Part shown: positions 42,410-55,000 of the stretch, one piece after another
How the letters are laid out: each line of letters starts with the position of its first letter
How positions within the stretch are numbered: position 1 is the first letter of the stretch
Source of the DNA: Anthoceros angustus
Taxonomy: Eukaryota > Streptophyta > Anthocerotopsida > Anthocerotales > Anthocerotaceae
Reading direction: 5' to 3'
NCBI GenBank assembly: GCA_010909165.1
Contig: MU008160.1
Coordinates: 1,860,001-1,924,000 of the forward strand
DNA length: 64,000 nt
Translations under genes and position numbers: made by a program
The notes under the pieces: generated by a model
Told to the model about the DNA's origin: nothing
The model's database searches: none
The model's input: the letters and a program-made list of their open reading frames with translations, nothing else

Positions 42410-42870
42410 GGCTCCTACGTAACTTCCTCTTCATCCTCTGGTCGGACTGTCGCGACCAACTCCTCGTCAGGAAACCTATCGTCTCTCCGGACCTTTCCGA
42501 TTGTTCTCAACCTCGAGATGAAATCCAGCGTTGATGTGTCTCTTACCGCTCGCGTCTCAACATCAAAATCAAACTCTTGCAGCAAAAGAATCCATCGAGC
42601 AATTCTTCCCGACAAATCCGGCTTGTTCACTAGGTACTTCAGCAAAATGATCAACGTGGAAGGTTACCTTGCAGGCCAAGAGGTAGTGGCGAAACTTCTT
42701 GCATGCGTAGATGATTCCCAACGCCTCCCTCTCGATCGTGAGTAATTTCTCTCGCGTCGATCAAGCCGCGTAGAAGATAGGATGATCCCTCTTCTCTTTC
42801 CCCGGCTCGAATAGCCCCAAGCGCATCTGCTTGAACACATCCGTACACGTGAAATGGCTGTTCCCAATTT
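42410..42870 (-). pseudogene. Gypsy-1 RNase H, second copy
   Basis: Pieces include YAAY/DAREI-type RNase H sequence around 42770-42700 and LLKYLVNKPDLSGRIARWIL with LQEFDFDVE at 42654-42540, the end of a Gypsy RNase H. The following acidic linker (DEELVATVRPEDEEE) leads toward integrase. Confidence 0.7.
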
Positions 42871-43069
42871 GGTGGTCTCAAGGTGGGTGCCTCCACCAAC
42901 TCCTCTTTAGTTGTTGGCTTCTTCTCTTTCCATCCACTCAAATGCTCGTCCTTCTTTGTGAGTGGGTTAGGACGGCTGCCTTCTTTGCAAAATCTTTGTG
43001 AATCTCCTGTAATAGCCGACTAACCCTATAGCTCGGCACCTTTGTTGTCAGGTGCATCCATCTCTGCGA

Positions 43070-43740
43070 TCACCTTGACTTTCTCCATGTCCACTTGGAG
43101 TCCTCGTCTTTGAAACTCGATGGCGAGGAGAATCCCTCCGTCATCCGAAAAACACTTCCTGGGTGAAGTTTTAGGTTGGTCTCACGCAGCGTTGAAAACA
43201 CCGCCCGGATGTTCCCAATGTGAGTGTTGCCTCCCAAAGACACAAAATCGTCAAGAAACACTTCCATGAACTTGCGAAGAAAATCTCTAAAGATCTGTTT
43301 ACCACTCGTTGGAAAGTTGCGGGGCATTGCAGTCCGAATGGAAGCTTGGCGTGAGCAAAGCGTCCCCCAATCCGTGGTGAAAGTGGTCTTGTCTTGATCC
43401 TCCTTGCGTGGCGTGATTTGATTGTAACGAATAGCCATCTAGGAAGCTGTACATTTCATGACCCGCCACCGTGTCCAAAAGCTATCCATGAAGGGTAGTG
43501 GATGGTGGTCCTTCTTCGTCCGTTGAGCCTCACGAAATCTTGACAAACACGAACCTTGCCTTGTTGCTTCTTGGGAACCACCACGATGGGCGCCACCCAT
43601 TCTGGTGAGAACCGGATAAATCACCCCGCCTCTAAGTCTTGGTCCAATTGGTCCTTCACAACCATGGAGTACTTGGGATTGAGGCAGTCTTGCTTCACTC
43701 GAGCGTGCTTCCCTCCTTGAGGTCAATCACGATGGATTCC
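43070..43740 (-). pseudogene. Gypsy-1 RT, second copy
   Basis: Frame 43438-43070 has YNQITPRKEDQDKTTFTTDW, KFMEVFLDDFVSLGGNTHIG (catalytic LDD of the YxDD box) and VFSTLRETNLKLHP. 43726-43439 carries the preceding QSQVLHGCEGPIGP piece in another frame. It duplicates the block at 44800-45600. Confidence 0.75.
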
Positions 43741-44415
43741 TAGCTCTTGAGAATCCCAAACATCACGTTGCATGGTAGTCCACCAAAAGCTGTATCCAAA
43801 ATCTTCTTAATCGTGACTGCACCGAGTAATGACCCCTGCCTCCTCCGCATGTAAAGCCTCAATCACCAAAAGCGCCTGGGCTCCGGACACCTTCGTATCT
43901 TCTCATCCGCCCCATCTTGTACAAGATTCCATTCCTCAAGCGATGAGGCTACCTTATGAAGAAAAGCGCTCGTCCTTCCCTACTCAATCCATTGGGCATG
44001 ATTCCTAACTCCGGGAATCTTGAACTTCTCCATTAGCAAGCGCCTTGCGCACGGCCGCCTTCTCTATCCCTTGAAACCGGCGCGTTGCCTTGTGGAGCCA
44101 CGGCTCCTTGCTGATCTTGGTTGAGGACTCATGGCACGTCCTCCACGATTCTCGCACCCTGCTATCTCGCCGTTAGGCGTCTCTCCGTCATTGTCCACGA
44201 AGTCGATCGAACTTCCTCCCGCCGGATGATCCGGTGTTGGACCACTGTACACCCTCGACCCGCCTGCTTCCTCTCTGGGGCTCACCGTCCGCTCGTAACT
44301 TCCTCTTCATCCTCCTCGGTGGTTGTCGCGACCAACTCCTCGTCGAAACCTATCGTCTCCTCCGGACCTTTCGATTGTTCTCAACCTCGAGATGAAATCC
44401 GCGTTGATGTGTCTC

Positions 44416-45600
44416 TTACCGCTCGCGTCTCAACATCAAAATCAAACTCTTGCGAAAAGAATCCATCGAGCAATTCTTCCCGACAAATCCGGCTTGTTCA
44501 CTAGGTACTTGCGCAAAATGATCAACGTGGAAGGTTACCTTGCGGGCCAAGAGGTAGTGGCGAAACTTCTTGCATGCGTAGATGATTCCCAACGCCTCCC
44601 TCTCGAGAATTTCTCTCGCGTCCAAGCCCGCGTAGAAGATAGGATGATCCCTCTTCTCTTCCTTCCGGCTCGAATAGCCCCAAGCGCATACACACATCAC
44701 CATACGTGAAATGGCTGTTCCCAATTTGGTGGTCTCAAGGTGGGTGCCTCCACCAACTCCTCTTTAGTTGTTGAAACGCTTCTTCTCTTCCATTGTCCAC
44801 TCAAATGCTCGTCCTTCTTTGTGAGTGGGTTAGGACGGCTGCCTTCTTTGCAAAATCTTTGTGAATCTCCTGTAATAGCCGACTAACCCTATGAAAGCTC
44901 GACCGCCTACCGTCCGAGGTGCATCCATCTCTGCGATCACCTTGACTTTCTCCATGTCCACTTGGAGTCCTCGTCTTTGAAACTCGATGAGCGAGGAGAA
45001 TCCCTCCGTCATCCGAAAAACACTGGTGAAGTTTTAGGTTGGTCTCACGCAACGTTGAAAACACCGCCGGATGTTCCCAATGTGAGTGTTGCCTCCCAAA
45101 GACACAAAATCGTCAAGAAACACTTCCATGAACTTGAAGAAAATCTCTAAAGATCTGTTTACCACTCGTTGGAAAGTTGCGGGGCATTGCAGTCCGAATG
45201 GAAGCTTGGCGTGAGCAAAGCGTCCCCCAATCCGTGGTGAAAGTGGTCTTGTCTTGATCCTCCTTGCGTGGCGTGATTTGATTGTAACGAATAGCCATCT
45301 AGGAAGCTGTACATTTCATGACCCGCCACCGTGTCCAAAAGCTATCCATGAAGGGTAGTGGATGGTGGTCCTTCTTCGTCCGTTGAGCCTCACGAAATCT
45401 TGACAAACACGAACCTTGCCTTGTTGCTTCTTGGGAACCACCACGATGGGCGCCACCCATTGGTGAGCGGATAAATCACCCCGCCTCTAAGTCTTGGTCC
45501 AATTGGTCCTTCACAACCATGGAGTACTTGGGATTGAGGCAGTCTTGCTTCACTCGAGCGTGCTTCCCTCCTTGAGGTCAATGCGATGGATTCCTAGCTC
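44416..45600 (-). pseudogene. Gypsy-1 RT-RNase H, first copy
   Basis: From 45600 down, in shifting frames: the RT start (conserved palm block with VVVPKKQ-like sequence at about 45440), YNQITPRKEDQDKTTFTTDW (45298-45113), FLDDFVSLG, VFSTLRETNLKLH (45064), ALIEF-type block, then RNase H with LEREALGIIYACKKFRHYLL (about 44640-44560) and VTFHVDHFA. All indels are short. Confidence 0.75.
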
Positions 45601-46181
45601 TTGAGAATCCCAGTCATATCGATGACCTTAAAGGCAAATACATCTATGTACTTCCTTAGTAAGGCCTTCAACTCCTCTTCTCGTCGGTGAGATACTTGGA
45701 AACTTTCACACTTTTGCGGCTTCAACTCCATGTCCTCCTGCGTCGGTCTACATAAACTCCCTCGCCCACACTCGTGCCTGATCCTTCCTCTGGAAAGTCA
45801 TGATCATAGGCATGACCCTTCCAAAAGGCAGCACCCTCTCGATGCTCCTCATCCTCCTGTAAATCTTCTTCCTCCAGTACGTCAGTATGGAAACATGGGA
45901 TCCCCTGTCCCCCATACACCATCTCCACTGCTTTGGCTGGTCCTTGGTAAGCCAAATTACTCCCGGACGAACTTCCGCCCGTGCTCCCTGAAGTGTATCC
46001 TGTCGTCGGAGACTCAGTCTCCAATTCGTAAGGTGATCTGCTCCACGATCTGTTGTCTTTGCGGGACTGTCACCTCGACACAAGTAACTCCACGCCTCCC
46101 AAAATCAAAGATGCATGTCCCTGATACGGCCTCCCAAGAAGTACCTTGTACCCCAAGTCCGTGGTCTCATCACAATGTAGG

Positions 46182-46616
46182 TCATTGAAGGTAATACCTC
46201 CAATCACCGTGGGGATGTTCTGCACCCCAAAGGCTTTCTCTTGTCAGTCCGCCATTCGTGAAGACACAACTGGGACTGAATTTCGTAAACCCAAGTCGAT
46301 GTGTTGTCTCTTCGGTCATCAAATTCACTCCAAATCCCGTGTCCAAAGGGACATCTGGCACTAAACATCCTGCTATCTCAATCTCAATCTCGGGGGCTCC
46401 ACAATCAACCAGCTCCACCGCGTTAACTTCCACTTGCATGCTCCTTACCTCTAGTGGCTCTGGTATCCCCCGTATCGCCTCCTTCACGATCTTCCTCGAT
46501 CTTGGACTCACCGCCAAGAGCTGTCTCAAGCTCACTACAAACTCTTGATCAAGTAGCGCATCAGCAAAGCTAGAAATCTTTGATGCTAGAACCCCTCTTG
46601 CGGTCTCACTACTCAC
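46182..46616 (-). CDS. Gypsy-1 protease region
   Basis: Open frame with IEIEIAGCLVPDVPLDTGFG then VNLMTEETTHRLG, a retropepsin-like site (DTG) as in Gypsy elements, although the position after DTG is Phe rather than Ala or Ser. The upstream part (DQEFVVSLRQLLAVSPRSRK) is typical of the region between gag and protease. Confidence 0.7.
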   Translation of the reverse strand: MSSETARGVLASKISSFADALLDQEFVVSLRQLLAVSPRSRKIVKEAIRGIPEPLEVRSMQVEVNAVELVDCGAPEIEIEIAGCLVPDVPLDTGFGVNLMTEETTHRLGFTKFSPSCVFTNGGLTRESLWGAEHPHGDWRYYLQ

Positions 46617-47424
46617 GAGAGGCGCAGCAATGCCCTCTCTTGGTTGTTCCTCACTTGGCGCCTCTCCTTCGCTTGCTCCTTGCCCTCCACCGGGTCACTC
46701 ACTGCAGATTCAGCAAAAGAAACCTTTTTCGATCGCTGAGTCAGCCTCCTCAGTTCATCTTCCAACATCACGAACTTCCTTGCGATGTCTGAAGCGTGGT
46801 CTCCACCTCCCTCATGAGTGGTTGATCTCCTCTCGCCTCGTAACCTCTTGGACTCTCCTTCCGTCATCATCCTCCTCCAACACCGGATTAGGTGTCCCTT
46901 GTCTCGTCTCGGTGGCCAAGGTGAATCCTCGCGCACCTTCCTCTTCTTCTTATCATCTTCTCCTTGAGTCGGTCTACCCGTTCCTTCTCTCGCCTTCGGA
47001 TCGTGTGGTGACCCTAGCCACCAAGGGATCTTCTCCATCACTTACTTCTCCTGCATATCCCTCCTCCACAATCCACAGTAGACACCAAAGCCTCTTGTGG
47101 TTCTTCTTCTTCTTAGCCTCCACCGTCAACCCGTGTTAGCTACGCGATGGCGTCTCGTGTTGATGGGGATTGTCTCCGTTCTTTGGTTGGTGATTACGAC
47201 TCCTGGCCGTATAGGCACAGTACGTAACACTCCTGGGCACCTTGGATCTCCCACTTTGTGCCCCAATTCTTTGCATACACAGCGAGAAGGGCACATAGCC
47301 TACCCGTCGAGGTTCGGGCGATGCAGCGCGCATAGTGACTGGCATTCCACGGTTAAAACAACATCACGAGAGGCATTGGGCGTTGTGAAGGATCCGGCCT
47401 CCACGGTCTGGTGGCGGTCGTGAA

Positions 47425-47718
47425 CTATAGCGCATCCACTGAAGGCGCCGGTTGGTAAGTTGGCCTCATTGACTGCGGTGGTCGTCCTCCTGTCACCGCT
47501 TGTACTTGGTAAGCTTCATCAACATACCAGTAGTCACCTGGTGTGTAGGCTTCTACCTGGTTGACTGCATGTCTTGGCGCTTTGACACACTCTCGATTCG
47601 TATGGCCTGATTGGTGACAGATCGAACAATACACTAACTGTCTGCCAGGCGAAGGAGATCTCCTAGGCGCCTGGTTGCGAACTGCTTTGACCTCCAATTC
47701 AGTCAATCTCCTTGTCAA
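47425..47718 (-). CDS. Gypsy-1 gag zinc knuckle
   Basis: Contains CSICHQSGHTNREC, a CX2CX4HX4C nucleocapsid knuckle, followed by VEAYTPGDYWYVDEAYQVQA. Gag core sequence lies upstream to about 48620 in broken frames (GLLRGHAQQWYSRT-like, then a region with YVERFYSYLDRVP-like translation). Confidence 0.75.
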   Translation of the reverse strand: MTRRLTELEVKAVRNQAPRRSPSPGRQLVYCSICHQSGHTNRECVKAPRHAVNQVEAYTPGDYWYVDEAYQVQAVTGGRPPQSMRPTYQPAPSVDAL

Positions 47719-47719
47719 A

Positions 47720-49060
47720 GCCTCAATTTGGTTGTTTAGACCTCCACCACTGTCTGTTGCTCCTCTCCATTCGGTGCGCTCCTTTACCCTTCTTGTCTTT
47801 CTCGCTTGGCGCTCGGCCTCTTCTTGTCTTAAGAATCTTCTCCAAATCCTTCTTCATTCTCCTTCGTAGGCTCTGTCGACTCCTCATCCGTGGGTGACTC
47901 GATGCGGCACTTCCTTGTTCCGTGTCGGTGAAGAGGCGAAGAATGAGAGACGAGGAGTGGAGGATCTGCCTCCCTTATGCTTCCCATGCTCCCTCACTTC
48001 TTCCTTCGACGACCAAGCTCCGCTGCCTCGTAATCTTCAGCCAACTTCAATGCTCCTTGCAGCGTAGTCGTTCCTCTCCGACAGTAAACATCCATCTTAG
48101 TGGGCAACCCACTTACAAACCAATCTAACGCCTGCTCATCTGAATAGCCTTGTGGTAGGACCTCCTGGAACAACTGGTCTACACCTTGGAACGCGATCCA
48201 AGTAACTGTAGAACCTCTCCACGTAATCATACAACGTTTCCTTCTTTCTCCTGCGGAGAGTCCTCAATCTCGCCAATGTATGATGTCCGTGACTCAACCC
48301 TCTGAACCTTGTTAGGAACTCTGATTTGAAGTCTTCCCAATCGTCGGTGGTGCAGTCCCATACGTCCTACTGTACCACTGTTGTGCGTGTCCTCTTAACA
48401 AACCCGGAAAAATTAAAGCGGTCCGCTGAATCCTCTAAATTAGCATGAGAGACATGCTCAAGCGTGCGAATAAAAGCCTCGCATCGTCTCCCTTCTTCTT
48501 GTCTCCAAACTTCACATCTGCATCGACTATGTGGCGCAATGAGCCACCTCCTCCTACCGTGGTGCCTCCGCACCAACTCCACTCATGTTGGGCCTGTTGT
48601 GTCGGGTGTTGCACCCCTTGCGCTGCTCCCAACCTTGGTGTGTGGACACCACCCACAGGTGTCTGCTCTCAGCAGTGGCGCCGCGACCTTCCGTTGGTAC
48701 ACCTAGCGTGTACGCCTCCACGGAATGTCGTCGATTCTTGTCTTGGGGACTTAGGCTCCTCTCAATGTCGCCTCCGTACTTCGGATCATTTTTTGTCCCT
48801 TCTTGGTTCTTCCAACTCTTCACCTTCAACATGAAGTGCAAAATCTTCTTCTTCAAGTGCGTCGGTGAAGGCACAAAATCCTCTTCCTCCCCTCGTAGCG
48901 TCGTTCTCTCGGACTTCTTTTCTGATTGATTCCTCCGTGTCGCTCGCAACTCTCTTGGTGAAATATATGGAGATGACCTTCCTCCGGATGCTCTTAGTTC
49001 ACCACGTCCTCCGGTCATCGGCGTACATCTTCACACTCTCCATTCGAACAAAGAAAAACA
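47720..49060 (-). pseudogene. Gypsy-1 gag, frameshifted
   Basis: Several minus-strand frames are needed: a Lys/Glu-rich leader (48.95-48.75 kb), DADVKFGDKKKGDDARL (48530), a retro-gag helix region around 48.2-48.4 kb and SGLPTKMDVYCRRGTTTLQG with ALKLAEDYEAAELG (48130-48010). Composition and order fit a plant Gypsy gag. Confidence 0.6.
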
Positions 49061-49082
49061 CAACCCACTCCCGACAGCGCCA
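49061..49082 (-). other. Gypsy-1 primer-binding site
   Basis: Minus strand TGGCGCTGTCGGGAGTGGG lies four bases inside the 5' LTR. It resembles the TGGCGCCGTTGCCGGGG primer site of many plant Gypsy elements, with short differences. Confidence 0.7.
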
Positions 49083-49086
49083 AAAA

Positions 49087-52000
49087 TGTGGTGGGAGGTT
49101 CCGGGACCCCGGAACCTCTCAGCAGCACACTTATCCCACTTTGTCGGTTCGTGCAGTGGGTTTCGTTCCACGAAGGAGTGGGGAGCCCTTCCTTCGGATG
49201 GAGGTGCGCCCTCCTGGCCCGGCCTCTCGACTCTCGGCTCCCGTCGGGCGCTAGCGCCCCTCCTACGGCCACACTTATCCCAATCGGTTCGACAAGAGGG
49301 TTTCGTTCCACGAAGGAGTGGGGAGCCCTTCCCCGCAATGGAGGTGCGCCCTCCACGACCTCTCGACTCTCACGACTCTGCAGCGCGCCCGACGACTAAC
49401 GCCTCCTACCGCCGCCGGTGACCCACCCTCGGTAAGTCACACTACCCTCGCGCGATGACTCGTCGGTAGCGGACCTCGTCATGAGCACCAATCTGCGTGG
49501 CGACCTTGGGACCCCAAATCACCGTCTGATGGGCAATCCTCCCACCAGCAGTTCCTACACTCCCTAAGACCCTTCTCATGACAAATTTGGGGCCGCCCCT
49601 CAAGCTCTTGTCACTTGAAATTTCACCTTCCCTCTCTTTTCTAGGTTTCTTCCTCCTCTCTTCTCTTTTGTCTTTTCTCTTTTCTCTCTTGCTCCTTCCT
49701 TCTCCTCTCTTGCTCCCTATCCTCTCTAGCTCCTCTCTCGTCCTCTCTCGCTCTCCTCTCTCGCTCTCTCTCGCTCTCTCTCTCTTTTCTTTCTCTTTTC
49801 TCTCTTTTCTCCTCTCTTCTCCTCTCTTCTCTAATCTACCTCTTCCACTCTTCCTAGCTAACTTCTCGTACAGCCCTCCAGCCTCCCAGCGCCTCGGATC
49901 ATAGGGCATTGCCCTCACGGACCTAGGCGGACATTTGGCTGGCGTCACGCGTCTTTGGATTTTGCTAGGGGTCTTCCTTACCGATCTGTCGCGTCGCAAC
50001 CACAATGCGCTCCTCACGCTCGAGCACTGCCTGCTACCTCCGGAAAGAAAGGTTTGGGCCCGCCCTCACCACAGTCACCGCACCTCAAGACCCTACGGAC
50101 ACCATGCACCCTCACACGGTGCACATGCGCTTGTGTAGCAAGACAAGCACCTGCAGTCGGAGAGCAAGGCATGACATTTTATTATGGGAGCTCCTCCCCT
50201 CTTATAGGAGCTCCCCAAACCCTAGCATTAATTAAGTCGGTGGGGTAGGTGGGGTTGCTTACGGTTTTAAGTAGGTGGCCTCTTAAAGGTTCTTAACCTA
50301 CCTCCTAACAATCCCACTAACCCCTAGGGGTCTTAATGACCCATTCACTCCCCTACCAACTATCGCCTACTTCTTCTTGGGTGTTGGCATGGCCACCGTC
50401 TTCCTCCTCTTGGCTTGGGACTCCTGTCCGGATCTCTTCACTCGTCGTCGACGGGAACCTCCACACTGTCTCGGCGATCTTGGCTGTTGGTGGGCACCCC
50501 TCTTGCAGGCGCTCTTGTAGAGCACGGCCTCTCTATCCATCTGTCTGCCGCGCAATTACCTCCAGGCGGTTGGGTGCGTGCTCACATCTGCGGACACCCC
50601 ACCAACTCTACGGCAAATCTCCTCTTCTTCTATTAGCTCCTCCCACATTGAGCCTTCTGCATCCATTTCACTCTCCAAGTCCTGAATCTCCGAAGCAGAG
50701 GGTCGCAATTCCTCCAAAATCTCCCTGTCGTCATCGTGGGGACCCAACAACTTCCTTGTAAACAAGAACGCATCTCCTTGGCAAACTTGTTGACCCTGGC
50801 ATGTAAGTGGACCTGCATCTCCTGGCCCTTCAAGCAAATCTCATCAAATTCCTCAGGCCACTCTCCACGAGGCTATCTTACCATAGCATCCCTCTCAAGC
50901 GTCACCTCACTCAAGCAGGCGTAAGTGACATTCTCGGCATCTCTCTTCCATGCCTCCGGATCCCTTGCCGCCATGCATAATCGGCTGGGCGTTGCTTCTG
51001 ACGACCGACATCGATGCATCATTTTCCTCCGGTGGGCTACCTCTTCCTTCCACCGTTGGTCGGCCTCCGTTGCTTGCTTTGAGCTCCTCACGCTCCTTGC
51101 TCCATGTGGCTGTCCTCCCCTCCGGCTCCTTGAGCTTGGCCTCGATTTCATTCTTGGCTTGGGGCTCCCTCAGGATCTCTTCACTCGTCGTGTGACGGGA
51201 ACCTCCACACTGTCTCGGCGATCTTGGTTGAGGCGGTGGCCACCCCTCTTGCGGCGCTCTTGTAGAGGCAGGCCTCTCTATAGCCATCATCTTGCTGCAA
51301 TTACCTCCAGGCGGTTGGGTGTTGGTGCAGCTCACATCTGTGCCAGACACCCCACCAACTCTCGGCTGGAAATCTCTTCCTCTTCCATTGGCTCCTCCCA
51401 CATTGAGCCTTACATCCATTTCACTCTCAAGTCCAATCTCGAGGCGGGGTGCAATTCTTCAAAATCTCCACACGTCATCGTGGGGACCCAACAACTTCCT
51501 TGTCAACAAGGAGCATCTCCTTGGAACTTGTTGACCCTAGCATGTAAGTGGACTGCATCTCCGGCCCTTCAAACAAATCTCATCAAATTCCTCGGGCCAC
51601 TCTCCGAGGCTATCTTACCATAGCATCCCTCTCAAGCGTCACCTCACTCAAGCAGGCTGTGAGTGACATTCTCGGCATCTCTCTTCCATGCCTCCGGTAT
51701 CCTTGTCGCCATGCATAATCGGCTGGGCGTTGCTTCTGACGACCGATCGATGCATCATTTTCCTCCGGTGGGCTACCTCTTCCACCGTTGGTATCGGCCT
51801 CCGTTGCTTTGAGCTCCTCACGCTCCTTGCTCCATGTGGCTGTCCTCCCCTCCAGGCTCCTTGAGCTTGGCCTCCGATTCTTCATTCTTGGCTTGGCGGC
51901 CTCGGCCTCCCAGGGCAGTCTTGATCGTCCCTATTCTCTTTCTTCTCGGCTGAAGTGAGAAATCTTCTTCCACTCCTTCCACATCAGACGGTCTCCTCAA

Positions 52001-55000
52001 TCTTTGATTGAGGTAGCCACTTCCTTCATTCGCTCCCTACTTTCTTGTCTCGACCTTTGTTCTTCAATCTTCTTTGAGCCCCAACCTTCTCTCCAGTCAA
52101 CTAGGCGCCCTTTGCAGCCATCTCCTTGATAGCCTTGCTATCCTTCTCCCCACCGACAGAGGGTCGCTTGGCCCCGACGGCCTCTCACCTCCAACTCCTC
52201 TACTTCTGTAAGGCTTGCTTCACTAATGGAGTGTCAATTAGGCGTGCGGATGGTGACATCCTTCAAAGCCTTTGTCTTCTCATTCCCCTCCACAGGTCGA
52301 CTCACGCCTTTCTCTTGGTGGCGGTCTCTCCACTCGACGCCGATGTTGGGTGGAACTCACTGACTCGGTCATCTCACAGGGTGGGTTACATCCACCACCA
52401 CTGCTCCATGGGGTTGCCTCCTGTACACATGGTGGCAGCCACCTCTTCCTCTTGTGCCTTGTCTCCCCACAGGCGGGCACTTCTCTTCCTTCCACCGTTG
52501 GTCGACCTCCGTTGCTTGCTTAGGAGCTCCTCACGCTCCTTGCTCCATGTGGCTGTCCTCCCTCCAGCTCCTTGAGCTTGGCCTCGATTCTTCATTCTTG
52601 GCTTGCCTCGGCCTCCCAGGGCAGTCTTGATCGTCCCTATTCTCTTCTTCTCGGCTGAAGAATGAAATTTCTTGCTCCTTCCACATCGGAGTCTCCTCAA
52701 TTTTACGGTTGAGGTAGCCACTTCCTTCATTCGCTCCCTACTTTCTTGTCTCGACCTTTGTTCTTCAATCTTGAGCCCCAACCTTCTCTCGGGTCAACTA
52801 GGCCCTTTGCCAGCATCTCTCCTTGATAGCCTTGCTATCCTTCTCCCCACACAGTAGGGCAATCGCTTGCTTGGGCTCTCACCTCCTCCTCTTTCAAATG
52901 GAGTGTGTGAGATGGTGGATCCTTCAAAGCCTTTGTCTTCTCATTCCCCTCACAGGGTCGACTACACGCCTTTCTCTTGGTGGCGGTCTCTCCACTCTGG
53001 CCATCGATGTTGGGTGGAACTCCGTGACTCGGTCATCTCACAGGGTGGGTTACATCCACCACCACTGCTCCATGGGGTTGCCTCCTGTACACATGGTGGC
53101 CGCCACCTCTTCCTCTTGTGCCCTCCCCACAGACAGGCACTTCTCCTTCCTTGGCGTCGGGTGGTCTCATCATCCAAGATCACCACGAGGTGAAGCACTT
53201 GCTCCACCTTGGGTTCCTCCTCTGCCTTCTTCACCTTCTTAGGAGAGGGACCCTGTCATCCCTCGGAGGACCACTTCAAATTTGGTAAGACTCCTCCGGC
53301 TCTTCTTGGTCGATAACCCATGTGCCCCCACAAGCACAAGGTAAGTACTCAAATGGTGCCTCGCCCCTCATTGTCCACAATGTTTGGCCTCGTGACTTGT
53401 CTCGGTGATGCTCATAGGCCCTTGACATGGTTGTCCCCGGTCGGTGAGCTCCTTGCTTGACTTCCACATGAAATGAAAGAATGCCTTCTTGAAGTAGGTG
53501 GTTGACGGTCAAAAACTATCCTTGTAAAAGCTTCCACTTGAGGTCGGCAATCTTATCATCCTCCATTCGCGTCTTGGCGTCTATCCCTCCGATGAGCATC
53601 TTTGAGAGCTTCCTCGGGAAGGTCGACCACCTCTTTCCATCTTCATTCCTCTCGTGAGCCACACCATCACTCTCGGTTTCGGCCTCCCATACACCTTACG
53701 AATGTCTTTGGGCGGTCCATCCCTTGGATCATCACGTTCCTCTCCGTCAGTCTCTGTTTCTCCCTCCGTCGATTCACATGTAGCAAGACTCAACCAATTC
53801 CACATTAGAATAGGCCCAATGCCTATCGTAAACCTTTGGGCGCACATTTTTTGACCTATCGAAAATCCCATAAGTCTGGAGGAGACTTGCGCTGGCTACA
53901 AAATCCTGGCCCCTCCTTCTCGGATCCTTCTCGACTTCTCCTTCCTTGGCCGACGGGTGGTCTCATCATCCAATCACCACCGAGGTGAAGCACTCCTTGC
54001 TCCACCTTGGGTTCCTCCGCCTTCTTCACCTTCTTAGGGAGAGGGACCCTGCATCTCCCCTCGAGGGACCACTTCAAATGGCTGGTAAGATTCCTCCAGC
54101 TCTTCTTCCACAAGAACCCATGTGCCCCCACAAGCACAAGGTAAGTACTCAAATGGCTGCCCCCTCATTATCCACAATGTTTGGCCTCGTTGTCTCTTGA
54201 TGCTCATAGGCCAAGATGGTTGTCCCCAGTCGAGCTCCTTGCACTTCCACATGAAATGAAAGAATGCACTCAAGTAGTGGTTCACGACGGTCAGCCCCAA
54301 AACTATCCTTGTAAAAAGCTTCCACTTGAGGTCGCAATCTTATCTCCCTCCACCCCATTCCGCGTCTTGGCGTCTATCCCTCCGATGAGCATGCCGAGAG
54401 CTTCCTCGTGAAGGTCGCCCACCAACGCTCTTTCCATCTTCATTCCTTCCGTGGAGCCACCCATCACTCTCGGTTCGGCCTCCCATACACCTTTCGAATG
54501 TCCGGATACCCATCCTTCGGACCGTCCGCACGCTCCTCTCCAGTCCTCTGCTTTCTCCCTCCGTCGTGAGCTGTAGCAAGACTCAACCAATTCCACATTA
54601 GAATAGGCCCAATGCCTATCGTGAAACCCATCGAGCTGCACATTTTCGTCCACCGAAAATCCCATAAGTCTCGGAGGAGACTTGTCAAACACAAAAATCT
54701 CGGCCCCTCCTTCCGATCCCTCGGCTTCTCCTTCACACTCTTCTTCTTCTCCTTGTGTGGGCTCGCTCCCTCCTTCTTCTGGGCCTTGCGCACTCCTCCG
54801 GGCATTTGCGTCTTCATCTTCCACGCCTTACGGGCGGTCGATCTTCTCAAAATCCTTCATCATCGGTGATTTTCTCCAAAAATCCTTCCTGCTTTATCGA
54901 TTTTCTCCTCAATTCTTCTAAGTGTTCTCAGTGTCTCCGACAATGCCTCCGTCCTCCGTCCTTGATCCTCGACCAACTCAAATGAGCTAAACACTCCCCT

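Larger units (their letters stand above)
40959..45607 (-). repeat. Gypsy-1 internal tandem multiplication of RT-RNase H
   Basis: The word catcacgttgcatggtagtc marks unit starts at about 40964, 41908 and 43758. The third and second units (43755-45607 and 41907-43754) each hold an RT and RNase H block. The first (40959-41906) lacks the RT part. Copies align over hundreds of bases with few substitutions but many small indels. Confidence 0.85.
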
